64,000 nucleotides of DNA from positions 406,485 to 470,484 of the forward strand of contig NZ_VDUW01000002.1 of NCBI RefSeq assembly GCF_008039555.1. Reading direction: 5' to 3'. The DNA comes from Cerasibacillus terrae. GTDB lineage: Bacteria > Bacillota > Bacilli > Bacillales > Amphibacillaceae. Shown one piece after another: positions 8,147 through 16,972 of the stretch (its first letter is position 1; the number at the start of each line of letters is the position of its first letter). The notes below the pieces were generated by a model. That model was not told the origin of the DNA, did not search any database, and saw nothing but the letters and a program-made list of their open reading frames with translations. A program made the translations under genes and the position numbers.

Positions 8147-9604
8147 ATGACGATGGCAACAAAAGTGATGAATAATTATATCGGTGGAGAATGGGTAGAA
8201 GCGAAAACAAACCAAACGGAAAAAGTTTATAACCCCGCAACAGGAGAAGTAATTGCGCGTGTTCCTGTATCCACAAAGGAAGATTTAGATGATGCTGTAA
8301 ATGTAGCGGCAGAAACATTTAAAACTTGGAAAGAAGTACCTGTCGTAAAACGTGCTCGTATTCTGTTCAAATATCACCAATTACTTGTTGATCATTGGGA
8401 TGAGTTGGCAGAATTAATTACGCTTGAAAACGGAAAAAGTTTAAAAGAAGCACATGGGGAAGTTTTAAGAGGAATTGAGTGTGTGGAATTCGCTGCAGGG
8501 GCACCTTCATTAATGATGGGTGAGCAATTATCATCAATTGCTACAGAACTCGAATCTGGTATGTATCGTTATCCTATCGGTGTAATTGGTGGGATCACAC
8601 CATTTAACTTTCCGATGATGGTGCCAACTTGGATGTTTCCAATGGCAATTGTAACTGGAAATACGTTTGTATTAAAACCTTCTGAGCGTACACCATTGCT
8701 TGCGAATCGCTTAGCAGAATTACTAGAGGAAGCAGGGCTACCGAAAGGGGTTTTTAATATTGTTCATGGTGCACATGATGTTGTGAATGGTTTGCTGGAT
8801 CATAAACAAGTAGCTGCGATTTCCTTCGTTGGTTCCCAACCAGTAGCAGAGTATGTGTATAAGAGAGGAACGGAAAATTTAAAACGTGTTCAAGCACTTG
8901 CAGGAGCGAAAAACCATTCTATTGTATTAAAAGATGCGAATTTAGACAATGCAACTACTCAGATTGTCAATGCTGCATTCGGTTCAGCAGGTGAGCGCTG
9001 TATGGCTTGCTCTGTTGTAGCTGTGGAAGAATCGATAGCAGATGAATTTATCAATCAATTGGTTGAAAAGACAAATGAAATTAAAATGGGGAATGGATTG
9101 AACGACGATGTATTCTTAGGGCCAGTTATTCGTGACCAACATAAAGAACGCACACTCCAATATATTGAAACTGGTGTAAAGGAGGGAGCAAAACTAGTAC
9201 GTGATGGACGAAATGATGAAGGTGTAGAGCAAGATGGCTACTTTGTAGGACCAACGATTTTTGATCATGTTACAAATGAAATGAAAATTTGGCAAGATGA
9301 AATTTTTGCACCAGTTTTGTCCATTTGTCGAGTGAAAAATCTTGAGGAAGCCGTTGAACTAACCAATCAATCACGATTTGCTAATGGAGCCTGTATATTT
9401 ACAAAAGATGGAGGAAATGTTCGGACATTTCGCGAGACCATCGATGCAGGCATGCTTGGTGTTAATATTGGGGTACCAGCACCAATGGCTTTCTTCCCGT
9501 TTTCAGGATGGAAAGATTCCTTCTATGGAGATCTCCATGCGAACGGTAAAGATGGATTATATTTTTACACACGTAAAAAAGTTGTAACAGGTAGATGGGT
9601 ATAG
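8147..9604 (+). CDS. mmsA: CoA-acylating (methyl)malonate-semialdehyde dehydrogenase
   Basis: 485 residues of the ALDH6/MmsA-IolA family. The catalytic cysteine is C285 (GERCMAC) and the conserved Asn is N154 (PFNFPM). The ELGGK glutamate motif of ordinary aldehyde dehydrogenases is replaced by LAGAKNH (251-257), the mark of the CoA-dependent subfamily. It oxidises malonate or methylmalonate semialdehyde to acetyl- or propionyl-CoA with release of CO2. GGAGGAA precedes the ATG. There is no myo-inositol operon nearby, so beta-alanine (via the upstream transaminase) is the best pathway. A strong terminator follows. Confidence 0.92.
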   Translation: MTMATKVMNNYIGGEWVEAKTNQTEKVYNPATGEVIARVPVSTKEDLDDAVNVAAETFKTWKEVPVVKRARILFKYHQLLVDHWDELAELITLENGKSLKEAHGEVLRGIECVEFAAGAPSLMMGEQLSSIATELESGMYRYPIGVIGGITPFNFPMMVPTWMFPMAIVTGNTFVLKPSERTPLLANRLAELLEEAGLPKGVFNIVHGAHDVVNGLLDHKQVAAISFVGSQPVAEYVYKRGTENLKRVQALAGAKNHSIVLKDANLDNATTQIVNAAFGSAGERCMACSVVAVEESIADEFINQLVEKTNEIKMGNGLNDDVFLGPVIRDQHKERTLQYIETGVKEGAKLVRDGRNDEGVEQDGYFVGPTIFDHVTNEMKIWQDEIFAPVLSICRVKNLEEAVELTNQSRFANGACIFTKDGGNVRTFRETIDAGMLGVNIGVPAPMAFFPFSGWKDSFYGDLHANGKDGLYFYTRKKVVTGRWV

Positions 9605-9611
9605 AAAAATG

Positions 9612-9642
9612 CCGATTGGATTTACTCCAATCGGTGTTTTTT
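9612..9642 (+). terminator. Intrinsic terminator after mmsA
   Basis: A 9-bp perfect stem (CCGATTGGA / TCCAATCGG) with a 5-base loop, followed by GTTTTTT. Confidence 0.92.
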
Positions 9643-9738
9643 ATCGGTGTTTCTTTGCAGGAAACTCTCTGTTTACATTCCTAGATATGTGATTGAAATG
9701 GTGGATTAAAATAAAGTGGAAAATTTTAAAGGGAACAC

Positions 9739-9767
9739 TTGTTCTTGTTTGTGATTTGTTGTATACT
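9739..9767 (+). promoter_or_regulatory. Candidate sigma-A promoter for the Rpn gene
   Basis: TTGTTC (9739) and TATACT (9762) are separated by 17 bases. The only downstream gene on this strand is the Rpn-type ORF. Confidence 0.5.
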
Positions 9768-9828
9768 GTAATCAGACACACACCTTAGTGATTTCTCCTA
9801 CCAAATCCCCAGGAAGGATATGCTGAAA

Positions 9829-10785
9829 ATGCAACCAATACTTGAAGTACCAATTAAATATGATTATTGTACCCAAAACAAAAGTACAACACTTGTACGT
9901 GAGAAAGAAATGATAAAAACTTACACCAAACATGATCAACTGTTTAAAGAAGTCATCTACACTTTTTTTCAAGAGTTTTTAGATGTGTTTTTTCCTGAAG
10001 TATATGAAATAATTGACTTTCGAACTATTACCCCACTATCAGAAGAAGTTTTTACGGATTTAATTGAAGGGGATACTCGTAGACTAGATATTGTCGTGCA
10101 AGCAAAATTAAAACAAGAAGATGCCGTAATCATCGTCCACATCGAGCCACAAAGTTCATCACAAACAGATTTCCATGAACGAATGTTTCATTATTTTAGT
10201 CTTCTTTACAACAAATATAGGAAACCAATCATTCCAATCGCAGTATTTAGTTATGAAGAAAACTGGGAAAAAGACCAATTTACGATGGAATTCCCTTTCT
10301 TTCATGTCTTAAATTTTAACTTTTTAACACTACATTTACGAAAGAAGAACTGGCGAGATTATATTGCATCAGATAATCCCGTAGCAGCAGCTCTGTTAAG
10401 TAAAATGGGGTATACTGAAAAAGAACGGATTCAAGTTAAAATAGAATTTTTGAAAATGATGGCTAAGATGGAGATAAACCCAGCGAAACAACGATTAATC
10501 TATGGATTTTTTGAAACATATTTAAAATTAAATGATGAAGAGGAGGAAAAATTAATGGAGGAGGTAAAAAAATTGGATGAAGCGGATAGAATTTTGGAGC
10601 TTCCGATTTCGTATGAGGAAAAGGGAATAGAAAAAGGAATAGAAAAGGGAATAGAAAAAGGAGTTATGCAAGGGAAAAAAGAGGTTGCGCTTGAAATGTT
10701 AAAAGAAGAATTACCCATTGAAATCATTGTGAAGGTAACTCATTTGAAAAGGGAAGACATTGAGGATTTGAAGAAAAAGATGTGA
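9829..10785 (+). CDS. Rpn-family PD-(D/E)XK nuclease / putative transposase
   Basis: 318 residues from the ATG at 9829, which is about 10 bases after AGGAAGGA. An ATG at 9820 is too close to that site, and one at 9910 lacks a site. The nuclease core has RRLDIVVQAKL, then VIIVHIEPQ (D...ExQ-like catalytic set) and the HERMFHYF segment. The C-terminal part contains a short tandem KGIEKGIEKGIEKG and a helical tail. Rpn proteins promote RecA-independent recombination and often occur as multicopy, variable genes. It stands alone between operons; the C-terminal remnant of a relative lies at 2190-2320. Confidence 0.8.
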   Translation: MQPILEVPIKYDYCTQNKSTTLVREKEMIKTYTKHDQLFKEVIYTFFQEFLDVFFPEVYEIIDFRTITPLSEEVFTDLIEGDTRRLDIVVQAKLKQEDAVIIVHIEPQSSSQTDFHERMFHYFSLLYNKYRKPIIPIAVFSYEENWEKDQFTMEFPFFHVLNFNFLTLHLRKKNWRDYIASDNPVAAALLSKMGYTEKERIQVKIEFLKMMAKMEINPAKQRLIYGFFETYLKLNDEEEEKLMEEVKKLDEADRILELPISYEEKGIEKGIEKGIEKGVMQGKKEVALEMLKEELPIEIIVKVTHLKREDIEDLKKKM

Positions 10786-10910
10786 AGAAATTATTCTTTA
10801 GATAATTAGGAAATCATGAATGAAGAACTCATTCCGTATGAAGTTTCTCAATCCTAAAAGGTATTTTTTATCCTTCTTGTTGGGTTTGTTTATCTTTACG
10901 TCCATTAGCA

Positions 10911-10937
10911 CAGGCCCCAAAAAAGGTTAGGGGCCTG
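10911..10937. terminator. GC-rich hairpin between the Rpn gene and the HDAC-like gene
   Basis: CAGGCCCC pairs perfectly with GGGGCCTG across an 11-base loop that contains AAAAAA. It lies between convergent genes and could serve as a terminator, although the T-run is poor. The outer bases (GCACAGG / CCTGGCAC) recall a REP-type palindrome. Confidence 0.5.
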
Positions 10938-10980
10938 GCACTGTGTAAGTTTGTATTGTAACCTGTGTTTTTATAATCGT

Positions 10981-12090
10981 TTAGAAATTCCAATATTTCG
11001 ATTGTGCTTCCTTTGCTTGATGAATATATTCTTTTTGAATATCATATATTTTATTTGTTGGCATATTCTTTTCATCTACAAATGGGTCTTTTACGTCTGT
11101 TTTGCTGCCACTCATTTCCTCGACAATGGCATGTGAGCAGAAAGGGACATAGGCTGTGCTATATCCGCCTTCATGACAAGCTACGAATCTACCTTGACAA
11201 TGTTTGTCAGCAATTTCTATCATTAAGTCTGTCATCTGTCTAAAACCATCTGCTGTTACCATCATACGCCCTAAAGGGTCAAACATGCTCGAGTCTTGTC
11301 CGGCTGAAATGAGAATCAATTGTGGTTTAAATTGATCTGCTACTGGAGCAACTATTTCTTGCATAGCATGTAGGTATCCAGCATTTCCTGTACCAGCGGG
11401 GAGTGGAATGTTAATATTGTATCCTTCTCCATTTCCTATTCCGGTATCTTCTACCTTTCCACGTCCAGATGGATAATTCTCTTCTTGATGTAAAGAGATA
11501 AAAAGCGTATGCGGGTCATGGTAAAAAGCGGATTCTGTTCCATTTCCGTGATGTACATCCCAATCCAGAATTAGTATTCTTTCGATATGTAGGTATTTAC
11601 GTGCATATTTGGCTGCAATCGCTACATTATTAAATAAACAAAATCCCATTCCGAAATCCGCTTCTGCATGATGACCTGGTGGACGAACGAGAGCATAGGC
11701 GTTATCGACTTTCCCATTCATAACTGCTTCTACAGCTGTAATGGCACCACCTGCTGATAATAAGGCAATTTCATAAGAACCCTTTCCAACCAATGCCTCA
11801 TCGCCAGCATCACCATATCCAATTTCACTTAATTCTCTGACCTTTTCGATGTATTCTTTTTTATGAAAAAGTTGAATCGCATCTAAACTTGCCGGACGAG
11901 GTTTCAGTGGATAAAGTTGATCCATTAAACCACTCCGTTCTAATAAATTTTTAAAACGGCGCTTAGTTTCTGGATTTTCTGAATGGATGTCTGGTTGAAT
12001 CCATCCTCCAGGTGGCAAAGATAATGCACCATTTCCAGTATTATGCCAGAAATAACTTTCATCATAAAGAAATCCTGTCCTTCTTTTCAT
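10981..12090 (-). CDS. Histone deacetylase family amidohydrolase (class II-like)
   Basis: 369 residues. Zinc-amidohydrolase motifs in order are RPPGHHAEADFGMGFCLFNN, DWDVHHGNGTE (metal ligands), SLHQEENYPSGRG and the late GQDSSMFDPLGRM. Bacterial members deacetylate acetylpolyamines, acetyl-lysine or other N-acyl substrates in the cytoplasm. The N-terminus (FLYDESYFWHNTG) matches the class-II HDAC-like bacterial group rather than AcuC. GGAGGAATTCCT precedes the ATG. The gene is divergent from an FAH-family gene across about 270 bases in which I see no clear operator. Substrate unknown. Confidence 0.87.
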   Translation of the reverse strand: MKRRTGFLYDESYFWHNTGNGALSLPPGGWIQPDIHSENPETKRRFKNLLERSGLMDQLYPLKPRPASLDAIQLFHKKEYIEKVRELSEIGYGDAGDEALVGKGSYEIALLSAGGAITAVEAVMNGKVDNAYALVRPPGHHAEADFGMGFCLFNNVAIAAKYARKYLHIERILILDWDVHHGNGTESAFYHDPHTLFISLHQEENYPSGRGKVEDTGIGNGEGYNINIPLPAGTGNAGYLHAMQEIVAPVADQFKPQLILISAGQDSSMFDPLGRMMVTADGFRQMTDLMIEIADKHCQGRFVACHEGGYSTAYVPFCSHAIVEEMSGSKTDVKDPFVDEKNMPTNKIYDIQKEYIHQAKEAQSKYWNF

Positions 12091-12362
12091 AGGAATTCCT
12101 CCAAGTCAAATAGATATTTTTTAAAATAAGGTTGTGATTATTTATATTCGATTGGGATAGGGAGTATGAAAAACTAGACTAATAGAATGTTTGCTATATA
12201 CAGGAAAATTCAGTATATTTTTGATAGAGTGTTTTATCTTTGTGGCATTACGAACTCTCTTTCATTTTTAGACAGGGTAAGTTACGCTAAGCTTCGAAAT
12301 GAGAAATAAGTTGATTAGGAATTTAGCATTTTAAATAAAATTTGAAAACAAAGGAGATTACG

Positions 12363-13295
12363 ATGAAACTAGTAACATTTACAATTGGGCAAAGAAAATC
12401 AGTAGGGGCATTTGAGAATGAAAAAATTATAGATTTACATGCTGCATTGGTGCAACATTTAACAGAAGTTGGAGAAGGAAGGGCAAAGGAAATTGCGAAT
12501 GCGTATATTCCACAAGATATGGTTGAATTTATAGAAGGGGGCCAAACTAGTTTAAAATATGCGAAAAAAGCGGTTGAATTTGCATTACAAGCGGAAGATT
12601 CTTCACCTTTCATATTTAATAGGGAAGACGTGCGCTTGGAAGCACCGGTACAGAAGCCCCAAAAAATTATATGTGTGGGCTTAAACTATCGGGAGCATAT
12701 TTTAGAAATGGGTAGAGAATTACCGACAAACCCAGTGCTGTTTGCGAAATTCGCAAATGCGATTATTGGCCCTGAAGATCATATCCCACATCATCCCATT
12801 TCAGAGCAATTAGATTATGAGGCAGAATTTACATTTGTGATTGGGAAAAGGGCGAAAAATGTGAACCAAGAAAATGCATTGGATTATGTAGCAGGATATA
12901 CGATTTGTAATGATGTTACATACCGTGATATTCAGCGCCGTACTCCGCAATGGTTGCAAGGAAAATCTGTTGATGGTGCAGCACCGATGGGACCTTGGTT
13001 AGTTACAGCAGATGAATTGCAAAATCCGTCCGGTTTAAATATTTCATCCTATGTGAATGGTGAGCTAAGACAACAGTCCAACACGGAGAATCTCGTCTTT
13101 TCTGTGCAAAAATTAGTAGAATTTATATCGAATTTAATGACATTAGAGCCAGGCGATGTAATCATGACAGGTACACCACATGGAGTCGGCTTTGCTATGG
13201 AACCACAGCAATTTCTAAAAGATGGCGATACCGTGCGTATTGAAGTAGAAAACGTTGGAGTGTTAGAAAATAAAGTGCAAAAGGTAGAAAAATAG
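12363..13295 (+). CDS. Fumarylacetoacetate hydrolase (FAH) family protein
   Basis: 310 residues. The FAH metal site is visible as E153 and E155 (DYEAEFTFVIGK) and D184 (CNDVTYRD), with the substrate lid GLNYREHILEMG at 106-117. Members cleave or decarboxylate C-C bonds in acylpyruvates, or isomerise 2-hydroxyhepta-2,4-diene-1,7-dioate. The frame can begin at 12342, but AAAGGAGA lies within that extension and points to the ATG at 12363. No aromatic-degradation genes are nearby, so the substrate is open; acylpyruvase or oxaloacetate decarboxylase activity is possible. Confidence 0.85.
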   Translation: MKLVTFTIGQRKSVGAFENEKIIDLHAALVQHLTEVGEGRAKEIANAYIPQDMVEFIEGGQTSLKYAKKAVEFALQAEDSSPFIFNREDVRLEAPVQKPQKIICVGLNYREHILEMGRELPTNPVLFAKFANAIIGPEDHIPHHPISEQLDYEAEFTFVIGKRAKNVNQENALDYVAGYTICNDVTYRDIQRRTPQWLQGKSVDGAAPMGPWLVTADELQNPSGLNISSYVNGELRQQSNTENLVFSVQKLVEFISNLMTLEPGDVIMTGTPHGVGFAMEPQQFLKDGDTVRIEVENVGVLENKVQKVEK

Positions 13296-13353
13296 GAAGG
13301 AAAATTTTTGAATTAGAATAGAACATGGTGACATAGGCAATGTTGAGATAAAA

Positions 13354-13379
13354 GCACTCTTTCAGTAGAGTGTTTTTTG
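13354..13379 (+). terminator. Intrinsic terminator after the FAH gene
   Basis: GCACTCT / AGAGTGT stem (one G-T pair) with a 6-base loop, followed by TTTTTT. Confidence 0.8.
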
Positions 13380-13531
13380 TTTTCATAAGGGAGAGTATTA
13401 TGGAAGAGGATTGGTTAATAATGGAGCCTTTTCATACACTTTCCATTTACATAAAGTATATTAAAAGTTTATTTTTTAGAGGATGTGCCCTAAAATAAAG
13501 AAAAAGGCCCAACATAAATGGGAGTGAGAAT

Positions 13532-14662
13532 ATGCGTTTTTTGCGTAAGATTGTTGTTATCGTACTCATTCTAGGACTATTTTGGTTTTTCTATGGAAAT
13601 ACTTATCAACAATCAGGTGTAACGGGTGTAATTGATGAAATTCAGACAGATATAAATAAGATAAAAGATAATCCGAAAGTGAAGCAGGGAATCGTGGCAG
13701 TTCAGGAAGGTGCAAAGGAATTATTTAATAGTATATTCGAAGAAAAGGGAAATGATGAACAACAACAGCAACCCAAACCAGAGAAGCCAGAATTAGATGC
13801 TCCAGCAGAACAGTCATTTTCTGTTCATAATATAGAAATTGGTGATTATCGGGATCAAGTGGAAACACAAACAGGGAAACCGAAACGATCTTCTTTCAAT
13901 GAATATGGAGTGGACTGGACAACTTACCATGAAAATTACCATAACTTTTTCATGGTGGCATATGATAATGCTAATGATGTGGCTGGGTTATATACAAATC
14001 AAGACTTAATCGTATCCACTTATGATATAAAAATTGGCACATCTAAAAAAGATGTTCAAAATCAATTACCTGAAGCCCTTACAGGTATCCAAAAAGGACA
14101 TGTGAACTATCGGGTGAAAAATGATGGAGAATTTGACACATTTTTAATCGATCAAAATTACGTGACAATTTTTTATGATAAACATGAAAATAATTCCGTA
14201 ACAGCGATTCAAATTATTTCTGAAGAGCTGGAGAACAGGAAAGAGGGAATGTTTGGAGAACCTAGTGGAGAATTGAAAGAGGGATTCGAATATCAATTAT
14301 TTGATTTAACGAATGCCGAAAGAGTAACTCACGGATTATCTGTTTTGAATTGGGATGATGGTGTTAGACAGACCGCTCGCAGTCATAGTGCAGATATGGC
14401 AGAGAATCATTATTTTAACCACACGAACCAACAAGGACTATCCCCTTCTGGCCGGATGGAAAGGGATGGGATAGCGTTTCGAGGCGCCGGAGAAAATATT
14501 GCCTCAGGTCAAATGAGTAGCATTTTCGCACATGAAGGATTAATGAATTCACTTGGCCATCGGGAAAATATATTGCATCGAGACTATCAGTTCCTTGCGA
14601 TTGGTGTTGCATTTGATGATGAAAAAACTCCTTACTATACCGAGAATTTTGTAATACGCTGA
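13532..14662 (+). CDS. CAP-domain protein with N-terminal CAP-associated domain (YlbC-like)
   Basis: 376 residues. An N-terminal hydrophobic anchor (about 5-22, IVVIVLILGLFWFFYG) targets it to the outside of the membrane. A linker rich in Q, P and E (about 72-92) follows. Next comes a CAP-associated domain of two related halves (about 95-235; IEIGDYRDQVETQTGKPKR and YDIKIGTSKKDVQNQLP), and a C-terminal CAP/SCP domain (about 250-375; LTNAERVTHGLSVLNWD, HSADMAENHYFNH, GENIASG, HRENIL). CAP proteins of Bacillaceae act at the cell wall or spore surface; the biochemical role is not established. GGGAGTGAG precedes the ATG. Confidence 0.88.
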   Translation: MRFLRKIVVIVLILGLFWFFYGNTYQQSGVTGVIDEIQTDINKIKDNPKVKQGIVAVQEGAKELFNSIFEEKGNDEQQQQPKPEKPELDAPAEQSFSVHNIEIGDYRDQVETQTGKPKRSSFNEYGVDWTTYHENYHNFFMVAYDNANDVAGLYTNQDLIVSTYDIKIGTSKKDVQNQLPEALTGIQKGHVNYRVKNDGEFDTFLIDQNYVTIFYDKHENNSVTAIQIISEELENRKEGMFGEPSGELKEGFEYQLFDLTNAERVTHGLSVLNWDDGVRQTARSHSADMAENHYFNHTNQQGLSPSGRMERDGIAFRGAGENIASGQMSSIFAHEGLMNSLGHRENILHRDYQFLAIGVAFDDEKTPYYTENFVIR

Positions 14663-14664
14663 TG

Positions 14665-14690
14665 GGACTTTACCCGTGGGGGTGAAGTCC
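14665..14690 (+). terminator. Terminator hairpin after the CAP-domain gene
   Basis: GGACTTTACCC pairs with GGGTGAAGTCC over a 4-base loop. It starts 3 bases after the stop codon; the following T-run is short. Confidence 0.65.
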
Positions 14691-14727
14691 TCATTTTATG
14701 CAGACAATGAAACATTTCCATGTATCT

Positions 14728-14811
14728 GAATCCCGATATCTGTGCTTAAATCCCGATATATGTGCTTGAATCCCGATATAATGCTCCGAATCCCGATATC
14801 CACGCCCGAAT
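14728..14811 (+). repeat. 20-bp repeat array 1 (4 units)
   Basis: Four units of exactly 20 bp (starts at 14728, 14748, 14768, 14788), each GAATCCCGATAT (once AAATCCCGATAT) plus 8 variable bases, then a broken fifth unit. It lies between two convergent genes. Confidence 0.9.
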
Positions 14812-14896
14812 GCTGCTCCTTTTTAAACCAACACATACGAAAATGAAAAAGGGGAGGCGCGTTTTAATTATACGTGTCTCCCGTTATGGTGTTCTA

Positions 14897-15670
14897 TTAT
14901 TTTCCCTGGAAAACAGGTTTCCGTTTTTCTAAAAAGGCTCGTATTCCTTCTTTGTGATCTTCTGTGTTTCGCATTTTTAACTGGCTGTGTTTTTCTTGTT
15001 GTAAGAGGGATCGTAATTCTTCTTTTTGTTTTCCATGATAAATCATTTTGGATTCTATCATCGCTTGTAATGGTGCATGTTGTAATTTTTTGGCTAGCTG
15101 GTGGGCTGCATCTGCTGCATTTTCATCTGTTAGAAGATCGACAAATCCAAGTTTTTTTGCTTTTTCACCTTTTACTTGTTCCAGGCTCCAGATAAATTGT
15201 TTAGCGTGATGTGTGCCAAGACGTTCTTTTAGGAAGAAGTGGCCACCACCATCGGGAATAAGGCCAATTCCTGCAAAAAGCATACCAAATCTTGCTTCGT
15301 TTTGTGCTACGATATAATCGGAATTTAACGCAAGGCTCATCCCTAATCCTGCTGCAGACCCATTCACTGCAGTAATGACTAGTTTTGGCATCATGTATAA
15401 TTTTAATGTCATTTTTTCGATGGAATCCATTAGTTCATCGAATTTTTTATTGTCATGAATTTTTTCCATCATATTGATGTCTCCACCGGCGCTGAATGCT
15501 TTTCCAGAACCAGTTATCACGATAATTTGATCTTCATTTTCTTCAACAGTTTCGATAATATCTAACAACTGAATTAATGTTTCTACATCTAGTGCATTAT
15601 AATTGTCAGGCCGATTTAAAGTAATTGTCGATACACCATTTTCACTAACCAATTTTACTTTTTCCATCAT
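14897..15670 (-). CDS. Enoyl-CoA hydratase/isomerase family protein
   Basis: 257 residues, crotonase fold. The oxyanion-hole segments are KAFSAGGDINMM and NGSAAGLGMSLALNSDY, and FAGIGLIPDGGGHFFL carries the active-site acid region. Such proteins hydrate enoyl-CoA in beta-oxidation or related pathways. The frame extends to 15703, but GGGGTGAT points to the ATG at 15670, and the extension would run through the FadR-type operator. It is a single gene preceded by a near-perfect FadR box, so it should be induced by long-chain acyl-CoA. The precise substrate cannot be told from sequence. Confidence 0.88.
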   Translation of the reverse strand: MMEKVKLVSENGVSTITLNRPDNYNALDVETLIQLLDIIETVEENEDQIIVITGSGKAFSAGGDINMMEKIHDNKKFDELMDSIEKMTLKLYMMPKLVITAVNGSAAGLGMSLALNSDYIVAQNEARFGMLFAGIGLIPDGGGHFFLKERLGTHHAKQFIWSLEQVKGEKAKKLGFVDLLTDENAADAAHQLAKKLQHAPLQAMIESKMIYHGKQKEELRSLLQQEKHSQLKMRNTEDHKEGIRAFLEKRKPVFQGK

Positions 15671-15688
15671 AATCACCCCTATTATTAA

Positions 15689-15706
15689 TGAATGACTGTT
15701 CATTCA
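15689..15706. promoter_or_regulatory. FadR (TetR-family) operator for the enoyl-CoA hydratase gene
   Basis: TGAATGACTGTTCATTCA is a perfect 7-bp inverted repeat with a 4-base spacer. It fits the Bacillus FadR consensus TGAATGA-N4-TCATTCA and lies 18 bases before the start codon. Confidence 0.8.
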
Positions 15707-16117
15707 ACGCCTGTTAATCCTTATTATAATCGACAAACCATTAAATTGAAAGGTTTTATTTGGGAATTTTTAGATATTTACCTAAATTCGTTAAGAATAA
15801 AGGAGCAGTAATTTGTTTTATGTGGGAATATGGTAAATGTCTTTTCTACCTGTAATAAAATATGATGATATATAATAGAAGAATATAAACTATTATCACA
15901 GGTTATGGCTGTTAGTCCCCTATTGGTATTTTCCTAGGCCATATAGTGAAAAATTTTAAATGAGGGTACCAACTCTGCGTGGGAAGCTAATATCTTTTTT
16001 CATATATAAAATGGAATGGAAAAGATAATAAATAATAGTTAATATAGAATTAATAAAATATTATTTATGATTTGTGATTCCCATTCATCATACATAGATA
16101 CTTCGAGGAGTGAAGTC
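15707..16117. other. Gene-free AT-rich stretch upstream of gntR
   Basis: About 400 bases with no ORF of note. They hold the promoter regions of the divergent enoyl-CoA hydratase and GntR genes. I could not identify a riboswitch, terminator or repeat in them. Confidence 0.5.
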
Positions 16118-16840
16118 ATGCCGTTAAATTACACCAACTCTATTCCGCTTCATTTTCAGTTGAAGAAAAAAATAGAGGAGAGGATATTTACTGAAGAGTA
16201 TACAGACAAAATTCCTAGTGAACGGGAATTGATGGATGAATTTTATGTTAGTAGGAGTACAGTAAGACAAAGTATTGCACAATTGGTACATGAAGGTGTA
16301 TTGGAGAAAAGACATGGAAGAGGCACATTTATTGCTGTAAAACCCATTAATGATTGGCTTGGTAATTTAAGTAGTACGAATGAAACGGTTGAAAGAATGG
16401 GAATGAAGCCAGGTGCGAAATTACTAAAGTCAGAAACGGTTTTACTTACTGATCCATTAAAGAAGATTACTGGATTGGATGAAGCATATCATTTCAAGCG
16501 ATTACGATTTGCGAATCAAGTACCAATTGGAATTGAAAATCATTACTATCCGGTACATGTTGGAAACAAGCTGATTAAATATGATTTAAATAAGGAAGCA
16601 TTCTATGAATTATTAGAGCGTGAGTTAGGTGTAAAAACATTTGAAGCAGATCAAGTTATTAAATCAATCGCACCAACAGAGGTTGATGCAAAGCTTCTAC
16701 ATATTCCGGATTCTTCTCATGTTCTTAATGCCCAACGGAAAATTACCGATATTCATGGCCATTTTGTTGAATTTGAGAATGCTTTCTATCGGGCGGATAT
16801 GTATTCTTTTCACATTAAATTGTCCAGAAAAAGTAATTAA
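16118..16840 (+). CDS. GntR/HutC-family transcriptional regulator (UTRA domain)
   Basis: 240 residues. The N-terminal winged helix (about 5-70) contains IPSERELMDEFYVSRSTVRQSI and the wing GVLEKRHGRGTFI. The C-terminal UTRA ligand domain (about 90-235) ends in FEFENAFYRADMYSFHIKL-like strands. GAGGAGTGAAG supports the ATG at 16118 rather than the 17-codon longer frame. It precedes an APC-family permease on the same strand, separated by a terminator, so it probably regulates uptake of the permease substrate. The ligand cannot be named from sequence. Confidence 0.87.
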   Translation: MPLNYTNSIPLHFQLKKKIEERIFTEEYTDKIPSERELMDEFYVSRSTVRQSIAQLVHEGVLEKRHGRGTFIAVKPINDWLGNLSSTNETVERMGMKPGAKLLKSETVLLTDPLKKITGLDEAYHFKRLRFANQVPIGIENHYYPVHVGNKLIKYDLNKEAFYELLERELGVKTFEADQVIKSIAPTEVDAKLLHIPDSSHVLNAQRKITDIHGHFVEFENAFYRADMYSFHIKLSRKSN

Positions 16841-16874
16841 AGGGTTTGCCATTGGATTTGGCAGGCTTTTTTTT
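16841..16874 (+). terminator. Intrinsic terminator after gntR
   Basis: GGTTTGCC pairs with GGCAGGCT (three G-U pairs), followed by eight T residues. It separates gntR from the permease. Confidence 0.7.
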
Positions 16875-16972
16875 ATGGTATTCAACTGGTACGGACATGA
16901 TTGAATATGACAGAATACTACTTTATGATAGAAAATGTATATTTTTCAATGTGAAATTGAAGGGGAGTTTAT

